Below are positions 16,303-25,920 of a stretch of DNA of 40,994 bases, one piece after another (positions within the stretch are counted from its first letter, which is position 1; each line of letters begins with the position of its first letter). The stretch spans positions 1-40,994 of the forward strand of contig CANHHG010000013.1 of NCBI GenBank assembly GCA_947460615.1, in the 5' to 3' direction. The DNA is from Bacteroidota bacterium (lineage in GTDB: Bacteria > Bacteroidota > Bacteroidia > Flavobacteriales > Flavobacteriaceae). The notes below the pieces were generated by a model. The model ran no database searches, was not told the DNA's origin, and worked only from the letters and a program-made list of their open reading frames with translations. The position numbers were made by a program, and so were the translations under genes.

Positions 16303-19300
16303 TTAACGTCTTATAATTACTTTCTTTGTATCCAATAAGGTATTAGCACTGTCATAAACTTTTACAAAATAAACACCCTGCCCTTTGATATTGTTAAGTT
16401 CAATGATATTCTGTTGAGCACTTAGTACACCAATTAGAACTTCCTGTCCTAACGTATTTACTATTTTATAATTCCAATCCTTACTAGTTGATTTATTGCC
16501 TAAATCGATTGTAATTTGATCGTTTGCCGGGTTAGGATATACTACAAAACTGTTGTTTTCAAAATTAGGTGTATCAAGAGCGGTAACGAATTGGGTTTCG
16601 AATGTATTGGTAATAATAGCTGGGTTGAAGTCAAAATAAATAGAGGCAGTATTAGGAATAATATCACCAATTGCATATCCTGGTTTTGGCTTAATTTTAT
16701 ACATTATATAACCTTTACCCGTATTTGTTTGAGCAACAGATGGAGGTAATTGAATATTTGAAAAATTCCAATTTACCGCAGAGTTCACTCGATCCATTGC
16801 ATAGTCATGACTACTAGAAACCATTTCCAAAGTTGTTTCATCGAGTCTATTATTTAGGGTATTATTAATCTTTATGTTGATTGCATTTCCGTTTCCGGTA
16901 TTTTCAAAACGAATGGTATAATACAAGTAATCTTGAGAGGTAAAACTGTTAAACACAATTTCTCTTCCTCGTGACTCTGCAATGTCATTGGGGTCATAGG
17001 ATCCTGTAACAAACGAACAATTAGTAGAGCTATTATTAGAAGCAATCATGTCAATTCCAGAAGCATGCGATATTGTTGCAGCATTACATAGAACTTGTCC
17101 TAAACTTACTGTTGGTAGGGTAGGAGTATTCATCGTTACATATAAATATTTGGATTGTCTAGGATTCAAATTAGAAAAAGTATAATTAAAACCCGAAGGA
17201 GTTATTGTAGTTCCTAATGGGTCTGAAGTTGATCCTATGGTTAATGCTGGATGTTTTGTAAAAGTAATTGTTCCAGCAGAATTTGCTGTACCATAGTTGG
17301 TGTAGAGTATTAGATTTTGAAAATTAAATCCTGGAATCGGTCTTCCAAAAGGGATTAGTGTGATTCCCAAATCATTTAATTGATTCATTGTTATTGGGAA
17401 GTTATAGGTAGTCATTCCTCCGGTTGCAGCAATTTGAACATTAGTATAACTTGTTGGCGTTACTGAAAAATAGGATGATAATTGTGGGTTTATAGAATAA
17501 CGTAATGTATAAATTGAAGCTGCATTGGATTCATATATATCATACATGCCATTTACCGTAGCTACATTATGGGTGCTTGAATTGACTTGATAAATAAACT
17601 GACCGAAAGGGAAGTTGTTTTCTCCAGCATCTTGAGTTCCATTATTATTCGAATCTAAAAAGGCATTTAAGTGAAACCCTGAACATGGACTTGGATTTAC
17701 CATCACAGTTAAGGTAAAAGGAGCTCCATTACATGAAGTTCTTGGAGTTACGGTATATACCAAAGTTTGTAAAAAACTGGTTGTATTTGTTAGCGTTAAT
17801 ACAATGCTATTTTGACCTACACCCTGATTACTTTGCCCAGTTACATTAGGATTTGGCGCCACTGTCCAAGTGTAAGTTGTTCCTGTAGGAATTAAATTTG
17901 GAGCGTTATTAATTAAATTAACGGTGTAGGGAGTGCCGCTACAAACGGTTGCCGACTGATTTTGTATTGCAGGAGTTTGATTAACAGTAAAAGAGGTTTG
18001 TGCTACACAACTAGTATTAGTAGTATTATAAAAAATAGTACATGTTCCAGCAGCAATTCCGGTTACCAATCCTGTGGTGCTATTTACTGTAGCCACAGCG
18101 GTATTAGAAGAAACCCATGGATTGGTTGCTATTGGGGTGCCTGTACCGGTTAATTGTGAAGTTCCATTTATACAAACAGAAGTGTTTCCTGTAATACCAG
18201 GATTTACTGTTACGACTAAAGTAAACGAATTTCCAACACAATTTATCATAGTTCCTGAATTTGGAGTAACTGTGTAAATTACAGTTTGTGGGGTATTAGT
18301 TAAATTAGTCAACGTTTGACTTATGGTAGTTTGAGGTACACTTTGATTGCTTTGTCCTGTTACATTCGCATTAGGTGCAACTGTCCATGTATAAGTAGTA
18401 CCTGAAGGAACAATAGTATTCGGCGGAGCGTTAGCTGGACTTACACTAAAGGCCAATCCGCTACAAATTGTCGCCGATTGTAACGGTACAACTGGTCTTA
18501 GATTTACTGTTACTGTGACTGTAAAAGAAGCTCCTGAACAAGTACCCGCAGCTCCTGATCTTGGAGTTACCGTGTAAACTACTGTTTGTGGGGTATTAGT
18601 TAAATTTACCAAAGTTTGACTCAGGGTAGTTTGAGGTACACTTTGATTACTTTCTCCAGATACATTGACATTGTCAACAACCGTCCAAGTATAAGTAGTT
18701 CCAAATGGTACGATAGTTGATGGTTGAGTGTTAACTGGAATTACTGCAAAAGTACCCCCACTACAAATAGTCGCCGTTTGAGGCCGAATAACTGGTGTTG
18801 GATTTACTGTAACAGTAAGGGTAAATGGTAATCCAATACAATTTCCTGCGGCTCCAGAAATTGGAGTTACCGTATAAACTACTGTTTGTGGGTTATTAGT
18901 TAAATTAGTCAACGTTTGATTAATGGTTGGTTGAGCAATAGTATAAACAATTTCTCCGGTTACAATAGGATTGTCAATTACTGTCCAAGTATAAGTAGTA
19001 TTCAATGGTACGATAGTCGATGGGGACATATTAACTGGAGATACCGTGAACGAATTTCCGCTACATACAGTCACAGTTTGATTTGGAACATTTGGTCTAG
19101 GGTTAACGGTAACAGTAAGTGTAAATGGAGCTCCAGTTACACAATTTCCTACCTGTGGTGTTACAGTATATACAACTGTTTGAGGTATGTTGGTTGAATT
19201 AGTTAAAGTTTGATTAATATTATTTTGCCCCACAGAGGAATTACTAGTGCCAGTAACTGAAGCATTAGTAACTACTGTCCAAGTATAGGTAGTTCCAGCA

Positions 19301-21003
19301 GGAACAATAGTCGTAGGTAAAGCATTAGCTGGAGTTACGGTAAAGGAGGTTCCACTACAAATTGTTTGTTGTTGGGCTGGAATAACCGGTGCTTGATTTG
19401 AAACTACTACAACCTCCGCAATACTTGAAGTTGATGTGGTGCAAGTTCCACTTGGATAGGTGGCTACACAATAGTAAAAGATGGATCCTAAAGAAGTGGT
19501 TAATGGAGTATAGGAAGCGTTGTTAGCTCCCGCAATTGCTGTACTGCCAGTAGTGCTATTAATTGTATTAGAATACCATTGATAGGTTGGAGTTCCATTA
19601 CCGTTGGTAACTATAAATGACAATGGAGTTAATGTAGAGTTCAAACAGGCAGTTTGAAAAGCTAATGGCTGAGTAGTAATTGTAATAGCTGGAACAACTG
19701 TAAATTCTGTAGGAAAACTATAACCATAATCACATTGACCTGTTGAAAAAACAACCTTACAATTATAAGTATTAGTGCCTAAAATAGTAGTGTCTGGAAT
19801 ATATGTTTGATTAGTAGCACCATTAATTAAGGTGCCATTTTTATACCATTGATATGAAATTGGAATTGTTGCATAATTTCCAGCACTCAGGGGTATAGCT
19901 TGTTGGAACTGACAAGACCTTTGTAAATATAAAGTTAAGTTATTAGCTGGTGGGAGATGATTTAAATTTACAGTTATAGTGAAATTAGCACCAATACATC
20001 CCAAAGAAGATATAGGCGTTACAACATAAACAATTGTTTGTACTGAACTTGAATTATTAAATAAAGGTGGAATACTAATTGAAAGCTGTGGAATATTTTG
20101 ATTAACCTCCCCAAAAACATTTGGGTTGTCAATTACTGTCCAAACATACGTAGTGTTATTTTGAACAATTCCATCCAAACCATTTGTAGGATTAAATATA
20201 AAGCCAGAATTATCATTGCATAATGGAATAACCTTATTAAAAATTACAGGAATAGCATTTACCGTTACCGTTACTGTAAAGGGATTGCCCTGACAACCTG
20301 TAGCACTTACCGGTACCACGGTATAGATTACATTAACGGGTGCGTTACTGGTATTGGTCCAAGCATCATTAGCGATAACATTTGATAACAATCCTGTTCC
20401 TGTAACTGGATTACCAGCTGACTGCACAACGCCATTTGAATTTATATTAGTAATGTTATAAGTAGCAGCGGTAACAGTGGAACTCGAATTTAAGTTGACT
20501 CCCAACGCTGAACCACTACAAACTGTAATATTCTGATTTGCCACAACAGGAACTGTATTAATTGCAACTGTAGTTGTTGCAACCGCATCAGGACAACCTA
20601 TTCCGCCAGAAACGGTGTAGGTTACTGTATAACTTCCAGAAGTGCTGGTGCTTGGGGTTATTGCTCCAGTATTTGAATTAATTGTTAATCCTACAGTAGA
20701 AGTAAAGACGCCACCTGTAAATACTCCGGTTCCTGTTAGGGTAACACTTTGGGGTGTGGTTGTACTAGAACAAAACGGTGCGCCAGCATAACTTATGTTT
20801 GCAGTAACATCGCAAGGGGGTGTGTTATTAGTATTATTTATTTCGAAATTATTATTGTAATTTCTTACATAATGATGAGAATCAGTATTAGACACTTTAT
20901 TATTTAAAGTACCATTTATTAGTTTGGATAATGGAGAAATGGTATTTGCAGATCCAACAAAAACAACAAATATTAAAGTTATTAAAAGGAAAATTCTTTT
21001 CAT
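16303..21003 (-). CDS. Large T9SS type A secreted protein with PKD-like and Ig-like repeats
   Basis: 1566 residues with a signal peptide at about 1-19. Order: one 86-residue module containing SVTLTGTGVFTGG and GAITPSTSTSG (about 65-150); PKD-like repeats; two Ig-like domains with YQWYKNG and YQWYSN (about 345-530); a further series of PKD-like repeats, each with TTYTWTV, an N-rich SN.S...Q.L.N segment and VVYTVTP; one BIG_2-like domain with NTAVATVNSTTGLVTG; and a DUF11-like region beginning SYDPNDI. The last 80 residues (VVYPNPANDQITIDL ... GVYFVKVYD ... KKVIIRR) are a type A T9SS sorting domain. It should be exported across the outer membrane and probably anchored or released by the sortase-like PorU. 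Role inferred: structural or adhesive surface protein. Operator copy B and a -7 box lie upstream of its start. Confidence 0.87.
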   Translation of the reverse strand: MKRIFLLITLIFVVFVGSANTISPLSKLINGTLNNKVSNTDSHHYVRNYNNNFEINNTNNTPPCDVTANISYAGAPFCSSTTTPQSVTLTGTGVFTGGVFTSTVGLTINSNTGAITPSTSTSGSYTVTYTVSGGIGCPDAVATTTVAINTVPVVANQNITVCSGSALGVNLNSSSTVTAATYNITNINSNGVVQSAGNPVTGTGLLSNVIANDAWTNTSNAPVNVIYTVVPVSATGCQGNPFTVTVTVNAIPVIFNKVIPLCNDNSGFIFNPTNGLDGIVQNNTTYVWTVIDNPNVFGEVNQNIPQLSISIPPLFNNSSSVQTIVYVVTPISSLGCIGANFTITVNLNHLPPANNLTLYLQRSCQFQQAIPLSAGNYATIPISYQWYKNGTLINGATNQTYIPDTTILGTNTYNCKVVFSTGQCDYGYSFPTEFTVVPAITITTQPLAFQTACLNSTLTPLSFIVTNGNGTPTYQWYSNTINSTTGSTAIAGANNASYTPLTTSLGSIFYYCVATYPSGTCTTSTSSIAEVVVVSNQAPVIPAQQQTICSGTSFTVTPANALPTTIVPAGTTYTWTVVTNASVTGTSNSSVGQNNINQTLTNSTNIPQTVVYTVTPQVGNCVTGAPFTLTVTVNPRPNVPNQTVTVCSGNSFTVSPVNMSPSTIVPLNTTYTWTVIDNPIVTGEIVYTIAQPTINQTLTNLTNNPQTVVYTVTPISGAAGNCIGLPFTLTVTVNPTPVIRPQTATICSGGTFAVIPVNTQPSTIVPFGTTYTWTVVDNVNVSGESNQSVPQTTLSQTLVNLTNTPQTVVYTVTPRSGAAGTCSGASFTVTVTVNLRPVVPLQSATICSGLAFSVSPANAPPNTIVPSGTTYTWTVAPNANVTGQSNQSVPQTTISQTLTNLTNTPQTVIYTVTPNSGTMINCVGNSFTLVVTVNPGITGNTSVCINGTSQLTGTGTPIATNPWVSSNTAVATVNSTTGLVTGIAAGTCTIFYNTTNTSCVAQTSFTVNQTPAIQNQSATVCSGTPYTVNLINNAPNLIPTGTTYTWTVAPNPNVTGQSNQGVGQNSIVLTLTNTTSFLQTLVYTVTPRTSCNGAPFTLTVMVNPSPCSGFHLNAFLDSNNNGTQDAGENNFPFGQFIYQVNSSTHNVATVNGMYDIYESNAASIYTLRYSINPQLSSYFSVTPTSYTNVQIAATGGMTTYNFPITMNQLNDLGITLIPFGRPIPGFNFQNLILYTNYGTANSAGTITFTKHPALTIGSTSDPLGTTITPSGFNYTFSNLNPRQSKYLYVTMNTPTLPTVSLGQVLCNAATISHASGIDMIASNNSSTNCSFVTGSYDPNDIAESRGREIVFNSFTSQDYLYYTIRFENTGNGNAINIKINNTLNNRLDETTLEMVSSSHDYAMDRVNSAVNWNFSNIQLPPSVAQTNTGKGYIMYKIKPKPGYAIGDIIPNTASIYFDFNPAIITNTFETQFVTALDTPNFENNSFVVYPNPANDQITIDLGNKSTSKDWNYKIVNTLGQEVLIGVLSAQQNIIELNNIKGQGVYFVKVYDSANTLLDTKKVIIRR

Positions 21004-21031
21004 AATTTGATTTTTTATAATAATTATTATT

Positions 21032-21039
21032 CAAAAATA
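21032..21039 (-). promoter_or_regulatory. Candidate -7 box (TATTTTTG) of the 16303-21003 gene
   Basis: On the minus strand this matches TAnnTTTG, 28 nt before the ATG. The distance from operator copy B (first T of TTAG at 21090) is 51 bp, identical to that in the next gene's promoter. Confidence 0.55.
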
Positions 21040-21089
21040 GTATTAAATTTCACTATAATAAACAATTAAACAAAAATTAATCTTACTAT

Positions 21090-21124
21090 TTAGTTAACGT
21101 ATCTATTTCTTTATTAAACGTTTA
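21090..21124 (-). promoter_or_regulatory. Paired CGTT direct-repeat operator, copy B (LytTR-like)
   Basis: All 35 bp are identical to copy C at 25515-25549. The CGTT cores (AACG on the plus strand at 21096 and 21117) are 21 bp apart. It lies 86 nt before the start codon of the large type A gene and after the stop of the next gene upstream. Confidence 0.75.
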
Positions 21125-21199
21125 TAAATTTAAAAAGGATTTCTATCCTCATATAATTATCACTTTATTGAACAGTGTATTATATATCAATTATTGAAA

Positions 21200-24100
21200 T
21201 TAGTTTTTATAGATCTTCAAATAATGGTAGGTATTTTTCTCTTTATTGTATAAAATAGCAAAGTAAATCCCGGTAGCGTAAGCTTCAAGATTTACTTCTA
21301 TTTGCGTTTCTTCAATTATTTTGTGATTGGGAATAATATATTTACCTTCAATGTTAAAAAAATTCAATGAATAATTATCGGTATTATCTTCAGTTTTAAT
21401 ATAAAACAATCCTTTAGTAGGGTTTGGATAGGCAATAACATTTGAAAGAAAATTAGATGCATAATTGTTAATGGATAACATTTCATCAGATGCTAATGAA
21501 TAACAAGAGTTACCAATCTGATAGTAGCTATTTGGACAGGTTGTAGACAATCGTTGTATATAGAGTACTTTATTAATTAATAAGAATTTTAATTTTCCTG
21601 TAACGGAGGATTCTGAATATACATTAGCAGAATTATTATTTAATATAGTAGAAGAGGTTGTTGATCCAAAATGATTGTAGTTAATCATATTAATAACGTT
21701 ATTAACTAAATCAATATTTAAATAGGCGATCGCATTCAAATTATTACAATTTGAAAAAATATTTAGTTTTACAAAAACATTATTTTGTTGAGCAAAAATG
21801 GAATTGAAGTCTTTTACAACATGCGTATTTGAGTCAGTAAATTGAGAACTTGTTATAATGTTATTACAAGTTACAGGTTGCAAAGTATTGTCAACGCCAT
21901 TATTGTCAGAATCCATGGCTGACCAGCAGGAAGAATTAATTCTAAAAGTGCCGTTTCCACATGTATTAGAGATTATTTTAGCGGTTAAAGTATTATTAAT
22001 CAAAGAATAATTAACCTGAGCATTTGTATTTAAGGAACTAGTAACGGAGCTTGTTTCATTTCCAAGAACTGCAGAGGTAGTTGATTGCCCAAAATGTTTG
22101 TATTCTAATACATTTATTGTATTTGAATTTAAATTTACAATCGCTTTAATTTTATTTAAAGAATTATTGCAATTTGTATAACCATTTATGGTAACAAAGA
22201 AGAGCCCTGAAGTTGCATTATTAAAATTGGTGACTGGAATAATTGTATTCGCATTTACATTTGTACTTTGAGGAATTGCAACATTACATTTTTGTATTTC
22301 AACAGAGTCTCCATTATCTGCAAAACCTGAATATATTTTCCAACATGATGGTTGTAAAGTTATTGAAACTCCGGTTCCACAAGCATTATTAATATGATTT
22401 AAGTAAAGTGTTGTACCAATTAATGAAAATGATATTTTAGCATAAGCACTGCTAACACTTGTAATTGTATTGGAGGTATTTCCAAGTATTCCTGAAGAAG
22501 AATTATTAAAATGGTTGTATTGAATTACATTTATTTTATTGGTTGTTAAATTTATAATTGCAGTTAATTGTGCAACTACATTATAACACGGAGTGATAAC
22601 ATTTAATTTCACAATGTATTCTCCTGAAGTAGCCCCTCCAAAATTGGTAACTAATTGGGTATTTGAAGGAAGAATTGGTGCGCTTTGAAGTATATTGTTA
22701 GTACAATTAATTATACCGTCAGGGTCTGAATTTAGTAGCAAACAAGATGAAGAATCATAATTTACATTAATAAAATTATCAATTGTTTTTGTATTATTTC
22801 TTCCAATTATATCAGTTACTGTTAGACTAACATTTACACCACCTGGAGTTAGAAATTTTACTTCAGGATTTTGGGATGTAGAGCTTGTACCATTTAAATA
22901 AATTGCATTTTTTGAAAATGACCATTGCCAAGTTGCTCCTGTGTAATTAATAATACTGTAATCTGCTAATTTTACGGGTTGATTAATGCAAATTTCATTA
23001 CTATTTGTTGTAGGCTGAGCAATTGGAGTAGTATAATTTTCGTAAAATGGTATTTCCTGAATTCCGCGCCACCCCGCTGCTCTAATTTTTTCTTGATAAT
23101 GAGATAGTTTAAAATAAATTCTATTGTCTTTAATGGTTCCTTTTAGCAAACCATTTGAATAATCAACCCAGTTGGTCATTGAATTATTTCTATAATAACA
23201 TTTCGCTATATTATTAGAATCGAAACCAATTATATAAATTCCTCCACTTGTTCCATACTGATGGGCCATTTCTTTAACTGTAAAGCCACTTAATAGAGAA
23301 GTGTCAATATTTTGCCATGTTAAACCGCTGTTAGTACTTTTAAAAATGCGAAGTGAAGTAGAGCTATAAGCACCATTCCAATTAACTCTTGCAAGCCAAA
23401 TTTCTGATGAATTAGTTTGAGAAACATCAATAAAGCAATTTAATCCACTGTTGTTATAATTAATACCATTCAAAACGATGTTGTATTGCGTCCAATTCAA
23501 ACCACCATCAGCAGTTTTCCAAATACCATCAGCTTCGGTTATGACATATATTACATTTTGATTGTTTCTCGTAGTTTTTACATTCCAAACTTTAGAATTA
23601 AAGGTTTTGAGCACTTGGTTCGTGATTCCATTATCATAAGAAATATAAATACTATTTTGATATCCTGCATAGATGATATTACTATAAACTACATTTGAAG
23701 TAATATCACTATTCCGTTGCCCATAAAAAAAATCATTTGTTTTAAGAGAAAAAGCATGAGTTCTGGTCACATTAGGATTGTATTGTTCATCTGCTAAATA
23801 AAAGCCATCATAAATATCATCAAAGAAAAGGGAATTTGGACGACTAAAGATAGAGTACCCTACAGGAGCTTCTGCACCACCTAAATTTATTGTTTTGCCA
23901 TTATTCCATTTTGGATTGTAAATATTATCTCCGTTATGATATTTTCCACCTCCCATTTGATCCGTATTAAATCCCTGATCAAATGCCCATAACTCTAAGT
24001 CAAAAAGTCCGTTGCTCGCGCTATGCCAATTTGAAATATCAGTGAAATTATCTGACGATACGCTAACTCCACCATCTGTGGAAACAACGACACTATTTCC

Positions 24101-25429
24101 ATAGAAATCAATATCTTGTATGTCAGGGTGTATTTTATAACTTCCCTGATAACCTCCAATTGCAGTAAAATTTAATCCACCATCAGTCGATTTATAAAGA
24201 GTAGTAACCCCGACATAATAAATATTTGAATTAGTTGGCGAAATCCCAAAAGCAAAATCATAAAATCCTTGAGAAAACCCAGAATTTAATGTTGGTAATG
24301 CTGTAAATGTTTCGCCTGAGTTACTGCTTTTAAGTAATTCTACCATAGTTCCTGTCAAAAATGCAATTGAAACTATATTGGAATCAGCGGCTGAAACCCC
24401 TAAAAGAAAACCATCTTTACTTGTAGATGAACTATAAGTAGTTGTTTTTTGTAACCAATTAATACCGCCATTAGTTGTTTTAAAAAAATTACCATTAATA
24501 TCTATTGCATAAGCTACAGTTGAGCTGCCGGGTTTAAATTCAACATCATAAAAATTACCTACCAAATAATTAGTAAAAGTGGTTCCACCATCATTGGAAA
24601 CAAATACACCCTGCACAGTAGCAACAATAATTACATTCCCATTTGAAGACCAAACTACCTTGTTGCAAGTAGTAGTAACAGTTTTATTTTCCCAAGTCAA
24701 TCCACCGTCATTACTTTCCCTGATGGGATTACTTCCAATAATTATATTGTTTGAATTTAAGGGATTAAATTCAACAGGGCCAAAATAATCCCCCAAGAAG
24801 GTCCAATTATCACCGCTATTGATAGTTTTAAATAGTGCTCCAGTTTCAGTTGATGCTAACCACACATTTGGTGATGATGGTGATACGGAAATATAATATA
24901 CATTAGATTGATATGGATATGAAACGCCATTCGCATCCACGCTTTCAGTAGGACCTATTTGAGTCCAAGAGTTTAAGTTATTTCTTAATACTACCTGTTC
25001 AGAATTAGTAGTTGAATTATTTTCTAATTGAATTTTAATATTCCCATTTATATCCACCCAATTATTAGGAATTCGACTAAAAAAATAGAGTGCAAATCTT
25101 ACAATTGGAATTTCAGAAATGCTTTCTTTTAATTTGTTTTCATTGACATTAATAAAATCAAGTTCTCCTTCTTTTTCTAATATTTCTTGAGAGTATTTTT
25201 TTGCATCTTCACTTTTCACCCAAATATCGATCTCCTTTTTCATTTGATTTACGTTAATTTTTGCTAAATCATTATAAAATGGTAACGCCCAACTTGGCGT
25301 TTGTGGAGTTATTTTTGGTAAATCTGAAAAATTAATAAAATCCCTAATATCTAGTTCTTTAGTTTGTGAATTAGAAAAATTAAAAAGGAATAGTAATAAA
25401 AATAAAAAAAATAGGGCTTTATGTTTCAT
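21200..25429 (-). CDS. Large T9SS type A secreted protein: beta-propeller (Asp-box), PKD and three unknown repeats
   Basis: 1409 residues with a signal peptide at about 1-22. Residues of about 150-820 hold many Asp-box-like turns (NSGDNWTFLG, DGGLTWEN, DGGTTF, TNGGINWLQK, STDGGLNF, ADGGLNWTQ), as in sortilin/Vps10-type or BNR propellers. A PKD-like domain follows (about 835-905, with WQWSFSKN and VNVSLTVTD). Then come three repeats of about 120 residues (about 910-1315) with INVIQYNHF-like and CGNG...SCW-like motifs that I do not recognise. The C-terminus has VIAYPNPTKGLFYIKT and ATGIYFAILYN, a type A T9SS sorting domain. No sialidase catalytic set is visible, so a binding or scaffold role is more likely than hydrolysis. 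Operator copy C lies upstream. Confidence 0.85.
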   Translation of the reverse strand: MKHKALFFLFLLLFLFNFSNSQTKELDIRDFINFSDLPKITPQTPSWALPFYNDLAKINVNQMKKEIDIWVKSEDAKKYSQEILEKEGELDFINVNENKLKESISEIPIVRFALYFFSRIPNNWVDINGNIKIQLENNSTTNSEQVVLRNNLNSWTQIGPTESVDANGVSYPYQSNVYYISVSPSSPNVWLASTETGALFKTINSGDNWTFLGDYFGPVEFNPLNSNNIIIGSNPIRESNDGGLTWENKTVTTTCNKVVWSSNGNVIIVATVQGVFVSNDGGTTFTNYLVGNFYDVEFKPGSSTVAYAIDINGNFFKTTNGGINWLQKTTTYSSSTSKDGFLLGVSAADSNIVSIAFLTGTMVELLKSSNSGETFTALPTLNSGFSQGFYDFAFGISPTNSNIYYVGVTTLYKSTDGGLNFTAIGGYQGSYKIHPDIQDIDFYGNSVVVSTDGGVSVSSDNFTDISNWHSASNGLFDLELWAFDQGFNTDQMGGGKYHNGDNIYNPKWNNGKTINLGGAEAPVGYSIFSRPNSLFFDDIYDGFYLADEQYNPNVTRTHAFSLKTNDFFYGQRNSDITSNVVYSNIIYAGYQNSIYISYDNGITNQVLKTFNSKVWNVKTTRNNQNVIYVITEADGIWKTADGGLNWTQYNIVLNGINYNNSGLNCFIDVSQTNSSEIWLARVNWNGAYSSTSLRIFKSTNSGLTWQNIDTSLLSGFTVKEMAHQYGTSGGIYIIGFDSNNIAKCYYRNNSMTNWVDYSNGLLKGTIKDNRIYFKLSHYQEKIRAAGWRGIQEIPFYENYTTPIAQPTTNSNEICINQPVKLADYSIINYTGATWQWSFSKNAIYLNGTSSTSQNPEVKFLTPGGVNVSLTVTDIIGRNNTKTIDNFINVNYDSSSCLLLNSDPDGIINCTNNILQSAPILPSNTQLVTNFGGATSGEYIVKLNVITPCYNVVAQLTAIINLTTNKINVIQYNHFNNSSSGILGNTSNTITSVSSAYAKISFSLIGTTLYLNHINNACGTGVSITLQPSCWKIYSGFADNGDSVEIQKCNVAIPQSTNVNANTIIPVTNFNNATSGLFFVTINGYTNCNNSLNKIKAIVNLNSNTINVLEYKHFGQSTTSAVLGNETSSVTSSLNTNAQVNYSLINNTLTAKIISNTCGNGTFRINSSCWSAMDSDNNGVDNTLQPVTCNNIITSSQFTDSNTHVVKDFNSIFAQQNNVFVKLNIFSNCNNLNAIAYLNIDLVNNVINMINYNHFGSTTSSTILNNNSANVYSESSVTGKLKFLLINKVLYIQRLSTTCPNSYYQIGNSCYSLASDEMLSINNYASNFLSNVIAYPNPTKGLFYIKTEDNTDNYSLNFFNIEGKYIIPNHKIIEETQIEVNLEAYATGIYFAILYNKEKNTYHYLKIYKN

Positions 25430-25456
25430 TTGGACTTTGTTTAATTAATGATCAAT

Positions 25457-25464
25457 CAAATTTA
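25457..25464 (-). promoter_or_regulatory. Candidate -7 box (TAAATTTG) of the 21200-25429 gene
   Basis: A perfect TAnnTTTG match on the minus strand, 27 nt before the ATG and 51 bp from operator copy C, the same spacing as at copy B. No -33 TTG is visible. Confidence 0.55.
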
Positions 25465-25514
25465 ACTTCTTTTTTAATGTAATCTGAATTTTAATAGAAC
25501 TATTATTATGAAAC

Positions 25515-25549
25515 TTAGTTAACGTATCTATTTCTTTATTAAACGTTTA
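25515..25549 (-). promoter_or_regulatory. Paired CGTT direct-repeat operator, copy C (LytTR-like)
   Basis: 35 bp identical to copy B. The cores (AACG on the plus strand at 25521 and 25542) are 21 bp apart. The element lies 85 nt upstream of the start of the propeller-type T9SS gene. Confidence 0.75.
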
Positions 25550-25683
25550 GATTGTGATTTCGGAAAATTAAACTATTTCAATTAGTGGTATTTTAAACAA
25601 GTCAAATTTAATTAACACCTATTTTTATCTGTTTTATAGTTCCTCCTTTGTGCTAAATCAATTAGAGACCTCTCTTTTTTTGT

Positions 25684-25716
25684 AACGTTAAATATTGAAA
25701 AGTATACGTTAACTAA
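25684..25716 (+). promoter_or_regulatory. Paired CGTT direct-repeat operator, copy D (LytTR-like)
   Basis: CGTT cores at 25686 and 25707 are 21 bp apart. The first is followed by AAATATTGAA and the second sits in ATACGTTAACTAA, the same 13-mer as the other three copies. It points toward the nine-gene FHA/kinase operon, about 204 nt before the first ATG. Confidence 0.7.
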
Positions 25717-25755
25717 ATATGATTTAAATTTTTAATTAAATTCAAAATAATTTCT

Positions 25756-25763
25756 TAATATTG
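25756..25763 (+). promoter_or_regulatory. Weak candidate -7 box (TAATATTG) of the FHA operon
   Basis: One mismatch to TAnnTTTG. It starts 40 bp after the end of operator copy D, while the other copies have 30 or 51 bp. It would imply a leader of roughly 150 nt. Confidence 0.3.
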
Positions 25764-25920
25764 TTAACATTAATTAAAAAAATTAAGATATAAAGTCGTA
25801 ATAAGTAGTACAACAGTGCGGAATTAATTCGATTACTTACCATGTAAATAATATTTTAAGATCGTTTAATTAAAACACAAATTAGATTTCACATAATTAC
25901 TAATACTAAATTTAAAACAA

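Larger units (their letters stand above)
25430..25920. other. Divergent control region between a T9SS gene and the FHA operon
   Basis: 491 bp, very AT-rich, with no gene. Two copies of the paired CGTT operator face away from each other: copy C on the minus strand and copy D on the plus strand, with about 134 bp between them. The long leader (about 200 nt) after copy D shows no riboswitch I can recognise. Confidence 0.6.

Noticed and set aside
21200-25429. Sialidase or other BNR glycosidase
   Set aside because: Asp-box-like turns are present, but I see no set of catalytic Arg/Tyr/Glu typical of sialidases. A propeller scaffold is safer.
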